The translations under genes and the position numbers were made by a program. DNA of 33,619 nucleotides, taken from positions 1 through 33,619 of the forward strand of contig NZ_JACIBY010000032.1 of NCBI RefSeq assembly GCF_014195535.1, written 5' to 3'. How positions within the stretch are numbered: the stretch's first letter is position 1; the number at the start of each line of letters is the position of its first letter. The notes under the pieces were generated by a model. That model saw only the letters and a program-made list of their open reading frames with translations. It searched no databases and was not told the DNA's origin. This document shows, piece by piece, positions 16,006-24,673 of this stretch. Source of the stretch: Runella defluvii (GTDB taxonomy: Bacteria; Bacteroidota; Bacteroidia; Cytophagales; Spirosomataceae).

Positions 16006-17217
16006 TCACCACACCACATACGGCTTCAGCCGTCCTTGTTGGTAAAGTATCTCTCGAAAATCGGCGCAAGCATAGCCCTGTAAATCAGCCGTATAACCCA
16101 CTTCAACCCGTCCAATTTCCCTTAATTTCAACGCCTTAGCGGCTCTGAACGTCAGCCCTGCCAGTACTTCGGCGGTGTTTAGTTTTTGGTAGGTAGCCAA
16201 AATAGCCGCCTGGGTCAGCAAATCGCCCATTGGGGCAGAACCTGGGTTAAAATCGGAGGCAATGGCCACGCTTGCCCCCGCATCCAAAAGCTTGCGGGCG
16301 GGAGCAAAAGGCTCACCCAAGCCCAACGACGCCCCTGGCAACACCACCGCCACCGTATCTGACTGTGCCAAGGCATGAATCTCCTTTTCGGTGCTCGCTT
16401 CCAAATGGTCGGCCGACAAAGCCCCCATCTCCACGGCCAAGGTCGAACTTCCCGCCGTAAACTGGTCGGCATGAACCGTCAGGTCAAAGCCCAATGCCTT
16501 GGCTTTCGGCAAAAACTGCCTGCTTTCGGCAAGTCCAAACGCCGATTGTTCCACGAAAATATCCACCCGTTGGCCCAGTTGCTCGGTGCGGATTTGGGGC
16601 AACAATTCTGCCGTTATCCATTCCAAATAGGCTTCCTGCGAACCCGCAAAGTCTTTGGGTTGGATGTGAGCCGCCAAGCAGGTGGGCACAAGGCGCGCCT
16701 TCGCGCCCAATCGCTGTTGCACTCGCCCAATCACCCGCAGCATTTTCAGCTCATTTTCAAGGTCTAAGCCGTAGCCGCTTTTAATTTCCAGCGTCTTGAT
16801 ACCCTGCTGCAAAAAACGTTCTACCCGCCCGAGGGTGAGCTCAAAAAGAGTTTGTTCGTCGCAGGCTCGGGTTTGACTTACACTGCTCCAAATCCCGCCG
16901 CCCGCCGCCGCAATTTCGAGGTAAGTTTTTCCCGCATTACGGGCGGCAAAGTCGTTGGCACGGCTTCCCGCAAAACAGGTATGCGTGTGGCAATCCACAA
17001 AACTCGGCAGCAGCACCGTCGGCTGGGTGATTTCCTCCACCGTCGCCTCTGGGTACATTTTTACCAACGACTCAAACCCACCCACGGCCTGAATCCGTCC
17101 GTTGTGGAGCAACACCCCGCCGTTTTTGATGACCTCCAGCGCTTCGTCTTTAAGGGCGCCCTTTTCGGGCAAACCCCGCAAGGTCACTATCTGCGTAAAT
17201 GGCCCAAGTAATTTCAT
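16006..17217 (-). CDS. hutI: Imidazolonepropionase
   Basis: A 403-residue amidohydrolase that opens 4-imidazolone-5-propanoate to N-formimino-L-glutamate, the third step of histidine degradation. The metal-binding [10 protein letters not shown] (His77, His79), the [11 protein letters not shown] histidine, [11 protein letters not shown] and [11 protein letters not shown] are all present in family order, and the length is typical. The start overlaps the hutU stop in an ATGA (17214-17217), indicating translational coupling. Confidence 0.96.
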   Translation of the reverse strand: MKLLGPFTQIVTLRGLPEKGALKDEALEVIKNGGVLLHNGRIQAVGGFESLVKMYPEATVEEITQPTVLLPSFVDCHTHTCFAGSRANDFAARNAGKTYLEIAAAGGGIWSSVSQTRACDEQTLFELTLGRVERFLQQGIKTLEIKSGYGLDLENELKMLRVIGRVQQRLGAKARLVPTCLAAHIQPKDFAGSQEAYLEWITAELLPQIRTEQLGQRVDIFVEQSAFGLAESRQFLPKAKALGFDLTVHADQFTAGSSTLAVEMGALSADHLEASTEKEIHALAQSDTVAVVLPGASLGLGEPFAPARKLLDAGASVAIASDFNPGSAPMGDLLTQAAILATYQKLNTAEVLAGLTFRAAKALKLREIGRVEVGYTADLQGYACADFREILYQQGRLKPYVVW

Positions 17218-18884
17218 AGTTTCAACCCAAATTTATCGGCCCAGTGGCTCGCTTTTTCGTAGCCCGCATCGTGGTGCCTAAACACACCCATGGCAGGGTC
17301 GTTGTACAACACCCGTCGAAGGCAGGCTTCGGCACGGTCGGTTCCGTCGGCCAACACCACCATACCAGCGTGTTGGGAGTAGCCCATGCCCACGCCCCCA
17401 CCGTGGTGAAACGATACCCACGTTGCCCCACCCGAGGTGTTGGACATGAGGTTGAGCAGCGTCCAGTCCGATACGGCATCGGAGCCATCGAGCATCGACT
17501 CCGTCTCACGGTTGGGCGATGCTACTGAGCCGCAGTCGAGGTGATCACGTCCAATCACAATCGGGGCTTTCACCTTGCCTGTTTTCACCAACTCATTGAA
17601 AATCAAACCCGCTTTTTCACGTTCGCCCATGCCCAACCAACAAATACGGGCAGGCAAGCCCTGAAACGCAATCTTGGTTTGGGCTTCAGTAAGCCATCGA
17701 ATCAAGGCTTTGTTTTCGGGAAAAGCGGCTATGAGTGCCTCGTCCGTCACCCGAATATCGTCGGGGTCACCCGACAGCGCCACCCATCGAAAAGGCCCTT
17801 TGCCTTCGCAAAACAACTGTCGTATGTACGCAGGCGTAAACCCAGGAAAGTTAAACGCATTGGGTTCGCCTCCCTGACGGGCAAACTCCCGCAGGTTGTT
17901 GCCGTAATCAAACACAATCGAACCTCTTTTTTGCATTTCGAGCATAAAACCCACGTGGCGGGCCATGCTTTTTTTGGAGCGCATTTGGTAATCCGCAGGG
18001 TTTTCTTGGCGGAGTTGTTGAGCTTCTCCCAAACTCATTCCGTGGGGAACGTAGCCATTCAGCGGGTCGTGTGCGGAGGTTTGGTCGGTCAAAATTTCGG
18101 GAATAATATTATCTTCCAACAATTGATGCAGCACATCGCCAATGTCACCCACCAGCCCCACCGACACGTTTTCGCCTTTGGCTTTGGCTTCCAGCACCCA
18201 GCCGACGGCCTCGTCGTAGCTATGCGTCATGCGGTCGATGTAACGCGTTTCGAGGCGTTTCTGAATACGCGTGGGGTCAATATCCACGCCCAAAAACGTG
18301 GCTCCCGCCAGCGTTGCGGCCAACGGCTGTGCGCCACCCATGCCGCCCAAACCACCCGTTACCAGCAATTTACCCCGTAAATCTCCCCCAAAATGTTGAC
18401 GACCACATTCTACAAACGTTTCGTACGTTCCTTGCAAAATGCCTTGCGTACCAATGTAAATCCAGCTCCCCGCCGTCATTTGTCCGTACATCATCAACCC
18501 TTTGCCCCTCAACTCGTTAAAATGCTCCCACGTGGACCAAGCGGGCACCAAATTGCTGTTGGCGATGAGCACTCGGGGCGCTTGCGGATGCGTGCGAACG
18601 ATGCCCACGGGCTTTCCCGACTGCACCAACAGCGAATGTTCTTCGTCCAATTCCAGCAAAATTTCGATGATTTTTTGCAATGACTCACGGTTACGAGCCG
18701 CTTGCCCGATGCCCCCATAGACCACCAATTCGTCGGGATTTTCGGCCACTTCGGCATCGAGGTTGTTGAGTAGCATCCGCAACGGCGCTTCCGTTTGCCA
18801 CGATTTGGCGTGCAGTTGCGTTCCTCTCGGTGCTTTGTAGTGCGGGTGATTGGCGTAAGTCTTAATAAATTCGGAAGTCGTCAT
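17214..18884 (-). CDS. hutU: Urocanate hydratase (urocanase)
   Basis: About 556 residues, the usual family length. It hydrates urocanate to imidazolone propionate using tightly bound NAD+ as an electrophile. Visible signatures: [21 protein letters not shown] and [12 protein letters not shown] near the N-terminus, the NAD-binding [13 protein letters not shown], the urocanase signature [10 protein letters not shown], and [18 protein letters not shown] with DGSDAVSDW. Three in-frame ATGs (18911, 18893, 18884) are possible; all overlap the end of hutH, and 18884 gives the length and N-terminus most like the family. Confidence 0.95.
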   Translation of the reverse strand: MTTSEFIKTYANHPHYKAPRGTQLHAKSWQTEAPLRMLLNNLDAEVAENPDELVVYGGIGQAARNRESLQKIIEILLELDEEHSLLVQSGKPVGIVRTHPQAPRVLIANSNLVPAWSTWEHFNELRGKGLMMYGQMTAGSWIYIGTQGILQGTYETFVECGRQHFGGDLRGKLLVTGGLGGMGGAQPLAATLAGATFLGVDIDPTRIQKRLETRYIDRMTHSYDEAVGWVLEAKAKGENVSVGLVGDIGDVLHQLLEDNIIPEILTDQTSAHDPLNGYVPHGMSLGEAQQLRQENPADYQMRSKKSMARHVGFMLEMQKRGSIVFDYGNNLREFARQGGEPNAFNFPGFTPAYIRQLFCEGKGPFRWVALSGDPDDIRVTDEALIAAFPENKALIRWLTEAQTKIAFQGLPARICWLGMGEREKAGLIFNELVKTGKVKAPIVIGRDHLDCGSVASPNRETESMLDGSDAVSDWTLLNLMSNTSGGATWVSFHHGGGVGMGYSQHAGMVVLADGTDRAEACLRRVLYNDPAMGVFRHHDAGYEKASHWADKFGLKL

Positions 18885-20403
18885 AGTGCTCATTGAGGTT
18901 ACAGGTTTCACTCACGAGATTCGGAAGAATGTCAGTTTGTAGCAGTTGATGAAGGGTAGCAATATCGTCGGAGAAAATTTTGTCTTCGATCGCAAACGGC
19001 ACGTGTTTTCGGATTTCGCCCAAGAGTTTTTCCATCACCGCACTCGATTGAAGCGGTCGGCGAAACTCCAGCGCTTGGGAAGCATAGAGCAGCTCAATGG
19101 CCAAAATATACTCCAGGTTATCAATCACTTGGTTCAGTTTTCGACCACTGATGGAGCCCATCGACACGTGGTCTTCTTGCCCCAGCGACGTAGGAATGCT
19201 ATCGGCCGAAGCAGGGAAGCAGAGCGATTTGTTTTCGGACACCAACGCTGCCGTTGTGTACTGCGGAATCATAAAACCAGAGTTCAGACCCGTTTCTTTC
19301 AACAGTAGTTTAGGCAAGCCAAAGCGCCCTTCGAGCATCAAATAACAACGGCGGTCGGAGATATTACCCACTTCGGCAGCGGCCAAGGTGGCGTAGTCGA
19401 GCGGCAAAGCCAAAGGCTGTCCGTGGAAATTCCCCCCGCTGATGGTATCGTGGTCGCCCAGCACCACGGGGTTGTCGGTCACGGCATTAAGTTCAATTTC
19501 GGTCAATTCTTTCAGGTGCAGCCACGCATTGCGGGAAGCCCCGTGTACCTGCGGCATACAACGCAACGAGTAAGGGTCTTGTACCCTACCGCAGTCAGTA
19601 TGCGATGCCAACACCTCTGAGCCATCTATCAGTCGCCGTAAGCGCTGTGCCACCAGCATACTCCCCCGAAACGGACGAATCTGGTGCAAACGGGCATCGA
19701 ACGGCTTCACCGAACCCATTAGCGCTTCCAACGAAAACGCCCCGATGAGGTCGGCCATTTCGAGGCAGTGGTGCAAGCGAGCCACCCCACGCACCGCATG
19801 AGCCAAAATAAATTGCGTACCATTAATGAGGGCCAACCCTTCTTTGGGCCCTAGCTCAATCGGCGCCAACTCAAAATGCGCCAAGGCGTGCGCCGTAGGC
19901 ACTTTTTGCCCGTTCCAATACACGTACCCCAACCCAATCAAGGGTAAAAAAAGGTGCGCCAAAGGTGCCAAATCGCCCGAGGCACCCACCGAACCCTTTT
20001 CAGGAACGACGGGGATTACATCGTTTTCGATATGCCAAAGGATACGTTGGAGCGTATGGAGGCTGATACCCGAATACCCCTGCGCCAAGGCATGAACCTT
20101 GCAAATGAGCATGGTTTTGGCGATTTCGGGCAAAATCGGATTGCCCACTCCCACACTGTGACTGATGAGCAAATTGTATTGAAGCGTCTTGGTTTGTTCT
20201 TCCGAAATGGGTGTATCGCACAGCGGCCCAAAGCCCGTATTGATGCCGTAAACGGTTTCGTGCTGCGCCACGATGTTTTTCACAAACTGATGGCTTGCTT
20301 CTATTTTTTGAATGACCTCCTCGCAAAGCACTCCTTGGATTTTGCCTTCGACGAGTTGCAGGGTTTTCCCTACCGTCAGGGTATCTTTACCGTAGAAAAA
20401 CAT
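18862..20403 (-). CDS. hutH: Histidine ammonia-lyase
   Basis: A 513-residue enzyme that removes ammonia from L-histidine to give urocanate, the first and committed step of the pathway. The MIO prosthetic group forms from Ala141-Ser142-Gly143 in [15 protein letters not shown]. The catalytic Tyr in VYGINTGFG (Tyr52) and the [10 protein letters not shown] block are present. Lyases of this family also act on tyrosine or phenylalanine, but the operon makes histidine the substrate. It starts 23 bases after the marR stop and its end overlaps hutU by about 22 bases. Confidence 0.96.
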   Translation of the reverse strand: MFFYGKDTLTVGKTLQLVEGKIQGVLCEEVIQKIEASHQFVKNIVAQHETVYGINTGFGPLCDTPISEEQTKTLQYNLLISHSVGVGNPILPEIAKTMLICKVHALAQGYSGISLHTLQRILWHIENDVIPVVPEKGSVGASGDLAPLAHLFLPLIGLGYVYWNGQKVPTAHALAHFELAPIELGPKEGLALINGTQFILAHAVRGVARLHHCLEMADLIGAFSLEALMGSVKPFDARLHQIRPFRGSMLVAQRLRRLIDGSEVLASHTDCGRVQDPYSLRCMPQVHGASRNAWLHLKELTEIELNAVTDNPVVLGDHDTISGGNFHGQPLALPLDYATLAAAEVGNISDRRCYLMLEGRFGLPKLLLKETGLNSGFMIPQYTTAALVSENKSLCFPASADSIPTSLGQEDHVSMGSISGRKLNQVIDNLEYILAIELLYASQALEFRRPLQSSAVMEKLLGEIRKHVPFAIEDKIFSDDIATLHQLLQTDILPNLVSETCNLNEHYDDFRIY

Positions 20404-20426
20404 AGGATAAAGTTTAAGTACTGATT

Positions 20427-20903
20427 TTACCGCTTCAACAGTCGTTGGCTTAGCGATTTTTGGGCAAAACTTTGTTCGACACTCATCAGCGACGACAGCA
20501 GGGCGGTATTCGCTTCGTTTTCGTGCATCAACTCCTGCATCGCTTGGTCAAGTTCCGCCCACACGGGTTCTACGGCCTCTTGCAATTGACGCCCCTGCTC
20601 GGTAAAACGAATCAAGCGCTTACGTCCGTCGTGTTCGGAGGGATAGCTTTCGAGCAATCCTTTTTGTTCCAAGCTTTTCGCCAATTGGCTTATCGCTGAG
20701 TGCGATACTTCGAGGGCTTCGGCAAGGTCGATGAGCGAAATGTGTTCGTTTTTTGAAATCAAATAAAACATCGAAAACCACGATGCATCGAAGGGAATAC
20801 CCTTTTCGGCATAGACCTTATTGACTTCCGACAAAAAATACTCACTGAGTCGGCGCAGGCGACTTCCCAAAATCAACCCGCCGAGTTTTTGGTAAAAATT
20901 CAT
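20427..20903 (-). CDS. MarR-family transcriptional regulator heading the hut operon
   Basis: A 158-residue winged-helix protein. The recognition region ISLIDLAEALEVSHSAISQLAKSLEQKGLLESYPSEHDGRKRLIRFTEQG (about 55-105) has the MarR order: helix-turn-helix, then the wing with the conserved DGRKRLI. It is the first gene of the transcript, 23 bases before hutH, so it most likely controls histidine use and itself. Classical hut operons use HutC (GntR) or HutP; a MarR regulator is a different solution. The inducer is likely histidine, urocanate or a downstream product (inference). A palindrome (20914-20931) lies upstream. Confidence 0.85.
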   Translation of the reverse strand: MNFYQKLGGLILGSRLRRLSEYFLSEVNKVYAEKGIPFDASWFSMFYLISKNEHISLIDLAEALEVSHSAISQLAKSLEQKGLLESYPSEHDGRKRLIRFTEQGRQLQEAVEPVWAELDQAMQELMHENEANTALLSSLMSVEQSFAQKSLSQRLLKR

Positions 20904-20907
20904 GACA

Positions 20908-20931
20908 CAAATATATATTAGTACTTATATA
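20908..20931 (-). promoter_or_regulatory. Candidate operator and -7 box of the marR-hut operon
   Basis: The 18-bp near-palindrome TATATTAGTACTTATATA (20914-20931), centred on AGTACT with one mismatched pair, has the size and form of a MarR site. It overlaps a minus-strand -7-like TATATTTG (20908-20915), which ends only a few bases before the start codon at 20903. Binding would block the promoter. The -33 element is not clear, and transcription starting so close to the ATG would make the message nearly leaderless. Confidence 0.45.
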
Positions 20932-20980
20932 ATTTAAAATTATTTTTAGAAAATAAATCATTTTTCTAAAAAACAAAACA

Positions 20981-21123
20981 GGTTAAACGCATTAAAAAGT
21001 AGCCTCGCTGAGGCTACTTTTTAGTAGAAAAATGGGGATTTGGGGGATTTGATTCATTTTTCTACTAAGATGTAGCTCCTCTGGAGCAATCAATAGCAAC
21101 TCTAGGTTTTAATGCGTTCAACC
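20981..21123. repeat. Composite nested inverted-repeat element
   Basis: Outer arms of 17 bases, GGTTAAACGCATTAAAA (20981-20997) and TTTTAATGCGTTCAACC (21107-21123), match but for one base. They enclose three perfect hairpins: 20994-21006 with 21010-21022 (13 bp, GTAGCCTC core), 21023-21034 with 21055-21066 (12 bp), and GCTCC/GGAGC (21075-21087). No reading frame is present. The size, terminal repeats and internal structure look like a MITE or a large REP unit. It fills the gap between the hut operon and the gene upstream. Confidence 0.7.
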
Positions 21124-21131
21124 TGAAAACA

Positions 21132-21166
21132 AAAGGACTTCTCCGCCAATGCAGAAGAAGTCCTTT
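21132..21166. repeat. Hairpin between the composite element and the aldolase terminator
   Basis: Perfect 11-bp arms AAAGGACTTCT (21132-21142) and AGAAGTCCTTT (21156-21166). It may add to transcription termination on the minus strand after the D-threonine aldolase gene. The remaining part, to 21248, contains a direct repeat (21169-21185 and 21229-21245) and no gene. Confidence 0.6.
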
Positions 21167-21248
21167 AAGTGTTGGCAGATTCTCAAATCTGACAATAGCT
21201 GTTTTGGGAAACCGCTGGCACGCCAATAGTGCTGACAGATTCTCAGCT

Positions 21249-21282
21249 ACCTTCCCGAAAGTGTTGGAACTTTCGGGAAGGT
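21249..21282 (-). terminator. Terminator hairpin of the D-threonine aldolase-like gene
   Basis: Fourteen-base perfect arms, ACCTTCCCGAAAGT (21249-21262) and ACTTTCGGGAAGGT (21269-21282), with a six-base loop, start four bases beyond the stop of the minus-strand gene. No T-tract follows, so it may act as a transcript-end hairpin. Confidence 0.6.
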
Positions 21283-21286
21283 GAAA

Positions 21287-22396
21287 CTACACTGTAATCC
21301 TACGTTTGCGCCCCAATACCTGCCACGTATCCACTACCGATTGATTTTCTACTACGTAAGCTTCGTCGTAGAGATTTACCGTAGGACAAACGTGAAATGG
21401 CACACCGTACAACACATCGCCAACGTTGATAGTGTCCCAATTTTCTACGCGGATAACGCCGTGTTCTTCGCTTTGCCCCACAAGTTCGTAATTGTTAAGA
21501 TTCAAAAAGCGAATCCGTTTGTCAATCGGGTTTTCGGCCGCGACGGCTTTGTGTCCCATATCCACGGTAATAAAACCTGCTTTTGGCTTTGAAATCACGC
21601 GGGTAAGTACCAGTGCCGCGTACTCAAACGGCTGTTCGGGAAGTTTATCACCATAACCCCAGTCCCACAGCACGCAAGTGCCTGGACTGCAATACGTTTC
21701 GGCGTGAAGTGCGTGAACGGTAAACGTAGGCGTTCCGCCCGCTACAATGATGGGGCGCGGCAATCCTGCTTCTGCGATGGCTTCTAGGAAATGTTGGACA
21801 TCCACAAATCCGTCTTCCACTTCGTGACGGCGCGACTCAAAATCGGGCGTCCGCAAGTGACCATCATATACGTGCAAACCGTGACAGCTGATATTGGGAA
21901 GTTGGTGCAACAATTGATAAAGACCAAGAATATCGCCATCAAGGGCGTGCCCTGAGCGATCCATGCCGTTGTTGACATCTAAAAATACATCACTGACCAA
22001 GCCACTTGCGCCAAAGACATCGTTATGTTCTTTGGCCACCGACGCACTATCAATCAACGAACCTACAAAAACGTCGGGATACTGTTGACGAAACGCTAAC
22101 AAACGCTTTACTTTCGGCCCCATCAGTTGGTGGGCAACCACCACGTACTTCGCTCCTGCCATGGCAGCCATTTCGGCTTCGGCAATGGTGGCACACTTAA
22201 ATTTTGAAATCCCTGCGGCGAGCATCATTTTGACCACCTCAGGCATTTTATTGGTTTTAACGTGCGGGTACAAACGCTCAGCATTGCCCGCAATGTCAAT
22301 CATCTTTTGAATATTACTTGCCACTCGCTCTTTGTAAATCAGCAACGATGGCGAATCTGCTTGCTCCTCGTTTTGGAGCTTATACCATGGAGACAT
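21287..22396 (-). CDS. D-threonine aldolase / D-serine dehydratase-like PLP enzyme
   Basis: A 369-residue fold-type III PLP enzyme (alanine racemase-like barrel with a C-terminal DSD1-type domain). The PLP lysine lies in LYPHVKTNKM. VHVYDGH-like (HGLHVYDGHLR), IVAGGTPTF and the YCSPGTCVLWDWGYGD block follow, and the C-terminal PFHVCPTVNLYDEAYVV holds the His and Cys metal ligands of the family. Substrates are D-threonine-type beta-hydroxy amino acids, cleaved to glycine plus aldehyde, or D-serine deaminated. The ATG at 22396 is preferred to an in-frame TTG nine codons upstream. It has no operon partner and ends in a hairpin. Confidence 0.85.
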   Translation of the reverse strand: MSPWYKLQNEEQADSPSLLIYKERVASNIQKMIDIAGNAERLYPHVKTNKMPEVVKMMLAAGISKFKCATIAEAEMAAMAGAKYVVVAHQLMGPKVKRLLAFRQQYPDVFVGSLIDSASVAKEHNDVFGASGLVSDVFLDVNNGMDRSGHALDGDILGLYQLLHQLPNISCHGLHVYDGHLRTPDFESRRHEVEDGFVDVQHFLEAIAEAGLPRPIIVAGGTPTFTVHALHAETYCSPGTCVLWDWGYGDKLPEQPFEYAALVLTRVISKPKAGFITVDMGHKAVAAENPIDKRIRFLNLNNYELVGQSEEHGVIRVENWDTINVGDVLYGVPFHVCPTVNLYDEAYVVENQSVVDTWQVLGRKRRITV

Positions 22397-22601
22397 AAAG
22401 GTTAATTTGGGTGAATTGTCCAAAAATACGATGGTTCGTTCTGACTTTCCAAACGCTTATACGTAGGTCGCATAAAAATATCAAGAATTTACTTTTCGGA
22501 ACTATCTCACATGAAACAAGTTAGCACCAACGGTGGTTGTATTTTTTTACTTACTTCAAAAGGAGGTGCGCTACGTCAATGACACAGTCCGTCAAAGTTG
22601 G

Positions 22602-22609
22602 TAAATTTG
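22602..22609 (+). promoter_or_regulatory. -7 element candidate for nrdB
   Basis: TAAATTTG matches TAnnTTTG and lies 43 bases before the nrdB ATG. A -33 element is not evident, and no pair of NrdR boxes is recognisable in the 256-base gap to the divergent aldolase gene. Confidence 0.3.
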
Positions 22610-22652
22610 TTACGCTAAAATCCCCCAATACACTTTAACATCTAGCAATATT

Positions 22653-23651
22653 ATGTCACAATCTGAAGTCGCCAACGCTGTAGAGCCCCTGTTGGTTGAA
22701 GACCCCCACCGCTTTGTACTTTTTCCAATCAAACACCACGATATTTGGCAGTTTTACAAAAACCACGTAGCAACGTTTTGGGTGGCCGAAGAGATTGACC
22801 TTGCGTCAGACCTTCAACACTGGGAAAACCTCAACGACGGCGAGAGACACTTCATTTCGCACGTTTTGGCTTTCTTTGCGGCATCCGATGGTATCGTTAA
22901 TGAAAACTTGGCCGTCAACTTCCTAAGTGAAGTACAATACGCTGAGGCTAAGTGCTTTTATGGATTCCAAATTGCGATGGAAAACATCCACTCCGAAACG
23001 TATTCATTACTCATCGACAGCTATATCAAAGACCCAGCCGAAAAAGACCGTATGCTCCGCGCCATTGACACGATTCCGTGCGTGCAGAAAAAAGCCGACT
23101 GGGCATTGCGTTGGATTTCTAACGGTTCGTTTGCCGAGCGCCTTATTGCGTTTGCAGCCGTAGAAGGTATCTTTTTCTCGGGTTCGTTTTGCTCAATTTT
23201 CTGGCTCAAAAAACGTGGTTTGATGCCTGGATTGGCATTCTCAAACGAACTTATCTCGCGCGACGAAGGTTTGCACCGCGACTTTGCTTGCTTGCTTTAT
23301 ACCGACCACATTGTCAATAAATTGCCCGAAGAGGATATTTACAGCATCATCCGCGACGCCGTAGCCATTGAGCAAGAGTTTGTTACGGATGCTTTGCCTG
23401 TTTCGCTCATTGGGATGAACGCGAACTTGATGAATCAATACATCGAATTTGTGGCTGACCACCTTTTGGTGTCGTTGGGATTGAAGAAAATCTACAATTC
23501 TACCAATCCGTTTGACTTCATGGACATGATTTCGCTCCAAGGAAAAACCAATTTCTTCGAGAAGAAAGTAGGTGAGTACCAAAAACCTGGGGTGAAAAAT
23601 TCCACCAAAGAGCGTGATGTTCAAACCCTTAGCTTCGATGCTGATTTTTAG
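22653..23651 (+). CDS. nrdB: Ribonucleotide reductase class I, small (beta) subunit
   Basis: A 332-residue radical subunit that works with NrdA to reduce ribonucleotides to deoxyribonucleotides. The di-iron ligands Asp49 (AEEID), Glu110 and His113 (MENIH) and later glutamate/histidine residues ([16 protein letters not shown]) are visible. Tyr117 in [12 protein letters not shown] is the radical tyrosine position, so this is the tyrosyl type. The tail TLSFDADF resembles the eukaryotic R2 peptide that docks on R1. The large subunit is not in the window. A perfect terminator follows, and the next gene converges on it from the other strand. Confidence 0.95.
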   Translation: MSQSEVANAVEPLLVEDPHRFVLFPIKHHDIWQFYKNHVATFWVAEEIDLASDLQHWENLNDGERHFISHVLAFFAASDGIVNENLAVNFLSEVQYAEAKCFYGFQIAMENIHSETYSLLIDSYIKDPAEKDRMLRAIDTIPCVQKKADWALRWISNGSFAERLIAFAAVEGIFFSGSFCSIFWLKKRGLMPGLAFSNELISRDEGLHRDFACLLYTDHIVNKLPEEDIYSIIRDAVAIEQEFVTDALPVSLIGMNANLMNQYIEFVADHLLVSLGLKKIYNSTNPFDFMDMISLQGKTNFFEKKVGEYQKPGVKNSTKERDVQTLSFDADF

Positions 23652-23676
23652 TTTGAAAACCACCTGATACTGCAAC

Positions 23677-23704
23677 AAAAAAGGGAGCCTAGGCTCCCTT
23701 TTTT
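23677..23704 (+). terminator. Terminator of nrdB
   Basis: A perfect 28-bp palindrome, AAAAAAGGGAGCCT (23677-23690) with AGGCTCCCTTTTTT (23691-23704), 25 bases after the stop. A-rich and T-rich ends on both strands allow bidirectional termination with the convergent kinase gene. Confidence 0.9.
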
Positions 23705-23723
23705 GTTTACTGAGTTTGTCGTT

Positions 23724-23809
23724 GGTCGGGTTGTGAGCAACCCTCTGCACAGGTCGGTCGAGTTGTGAGCAACCCAAAGCACGTGAGGCGGGTTGCTCAC
23801 AACCCGACC
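23724..23809. repeat. Three-copy REP-like repeat between nrdB and the kinase gene
   Basis: Three 20-base units: 23724-23743 (plus), 23756-23775 (plus, one mismatch) and 23790-23809 (minus, exact). Each unit contains the self-complementary core GGGTTG-TGAG-CAACCC (GAGTTG in copy two). The mixed orientation and core hairpin are typical of REP sequences. It ends eight bases before the kinase stop. Confidence 0.8.
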
Positions 23810-23817
23810 GACACACC

Positions 23818-24432
23818 CTACCGATACCCTAAGGTACGGTTCATTTCGGTGACGATGTAGTTGAAATCATCGGGATTATTTTCAAAATCAAGGTCATTGA
23901 CGTCGATGGTCAACAGCGTACCGTCGATGTACGTATCGGCGAAGTTTTCGTACAATCCGTTGAGATTGAGCAAATATTCGTCACTAATGGTTTGTTCAAA
24001 CTCACGTCCTCGTTTCTGAATCTGACGACGAAGTTTGGGCAAATCCGCCTTCAAATACACAATAATATCGGGGGCTTTGATGGCATTGGTGATGGTTTCG
24101 TACATCATCAAATAGTTCTGATAATCACGGGTTTCCATCAAGCCAGAATCGGCCAAATTTTTCGCAAAAATAAACGCGTCTTCGTAAATCGTACGGTCTT
24201 GAATCACCGTCTGATAGTGCATCGAGCGAATCTTTTGGGCTTGCGAAAAACGGCTGTTGAGGAAAAACACCTGAAGATTGAACGACCAACGCGCCATGTC
24301 TTCATAAAAATCGGCCAAGTAGGGGTTTCCTTCTACGGCTTCGTACAAAACTCCCCACTTGTAGTGTTCTGAGAGCTTGCGAGCGAGCGTAGTTTTACCT
24401 GCTCCGATGTTTCCAGTAATTGCAATGTGCAT
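23818..24432 (-). CDS. Deoxynucleoside kinase
   Basis: A 204-residue kinase of the dCK/dGK family that phosphorylates deoxynucleosides to monophosphates for salvage. P-loop GNIGAGKTT (7-15), the catalytic VLYEAVEGNPYLADFY block, QDRTIYEDAFIFA (the DRT/DRS motif binding the substrate and phosphates) and the lid-type arginines in QKRGREFEQ are visible. Which of deoxyadenosine, deoxyguanosine or deoxycytidine it uses cannot be told. It is transcribed towards nrdB, and both act in DNA precursor supply. Confidence 0.9.
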   Translation of the reverse strand: MHIAITGNIGAGKTTLARKLSEHYKWGVLYEAVEGNPYLADFYEDMARWSFNLQVFFLNSRFSQAQKIRSMHYQTVIQDRTIYEDAFIFAKNLADSGLMETRDYQNYLMMYETITNAIKAPDIIVYLKADLPKLRRQIQKRGREFEQTISDEYLLNLNGLYENFADTYIDGTLLTIDVNDLDFENNPDDFNYIVTEMNRTLGYR

Positions 24433-24584
24433 GATAGGGTAGAGTTAAACCGTTATGATAAAGTTTTAAGTGGTGGTATCGATTTTTAGACGAAAACTTT
24501 CATAAAAAGTATGCGAATATAGTCAGACTTTTATACTTTTTCTGACTCACGCCCTTACTTCTCGGCCAGCTCCTAAGTTTTTTG

Positions 24585-24592
24585 TAATTTTG
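24585..24592 (+). promoter_or_regulatory. -7 element candidate for trhO
   Basis: TAATTTTG followed by CA matches the Bacteroidota -7 box and lies 82 bases before the trhO ATG. The -33 TTG is missing at the expected spacing. Confidence 0.4.
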
Positions 24593-24673
24593 CAGGAACG
24601 TTATTTGCTGATTTTCAATTTCTAACTATACCACAGAAAAAATAGAACTCAGCTTTATGTTGTACTTCTTATT

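Noticed and set aside
17541..18380. A 279-codon open frame on the plus strand opposite hutU
   Set aside because: It lies entirely antisense to a clear urocanase gene, has a histidine- and glutamine-rich shadow composition, and has no recognisable motif.
22511..22582. A 23-codon frame (starting MKQVSTNGGC) before nrdB
   Set aside because: Too short to judge, not preceded by a recognisable promoter, and no sign of conservation can be seen from one sequence; a leader peptide cannot be excluded.
22424..22652. NrdR boxes upstream of nrdB
   Set aside because: No pair of ACACNATATNTTGTGT-like sites was seen; only a weak -7 match remained.
23724..23809. Possible CRISPR-like repeats
   Set aside because: Only three short units, one inverted, with 12-14 base gaps and no cas genes; REP-like is the better reading.
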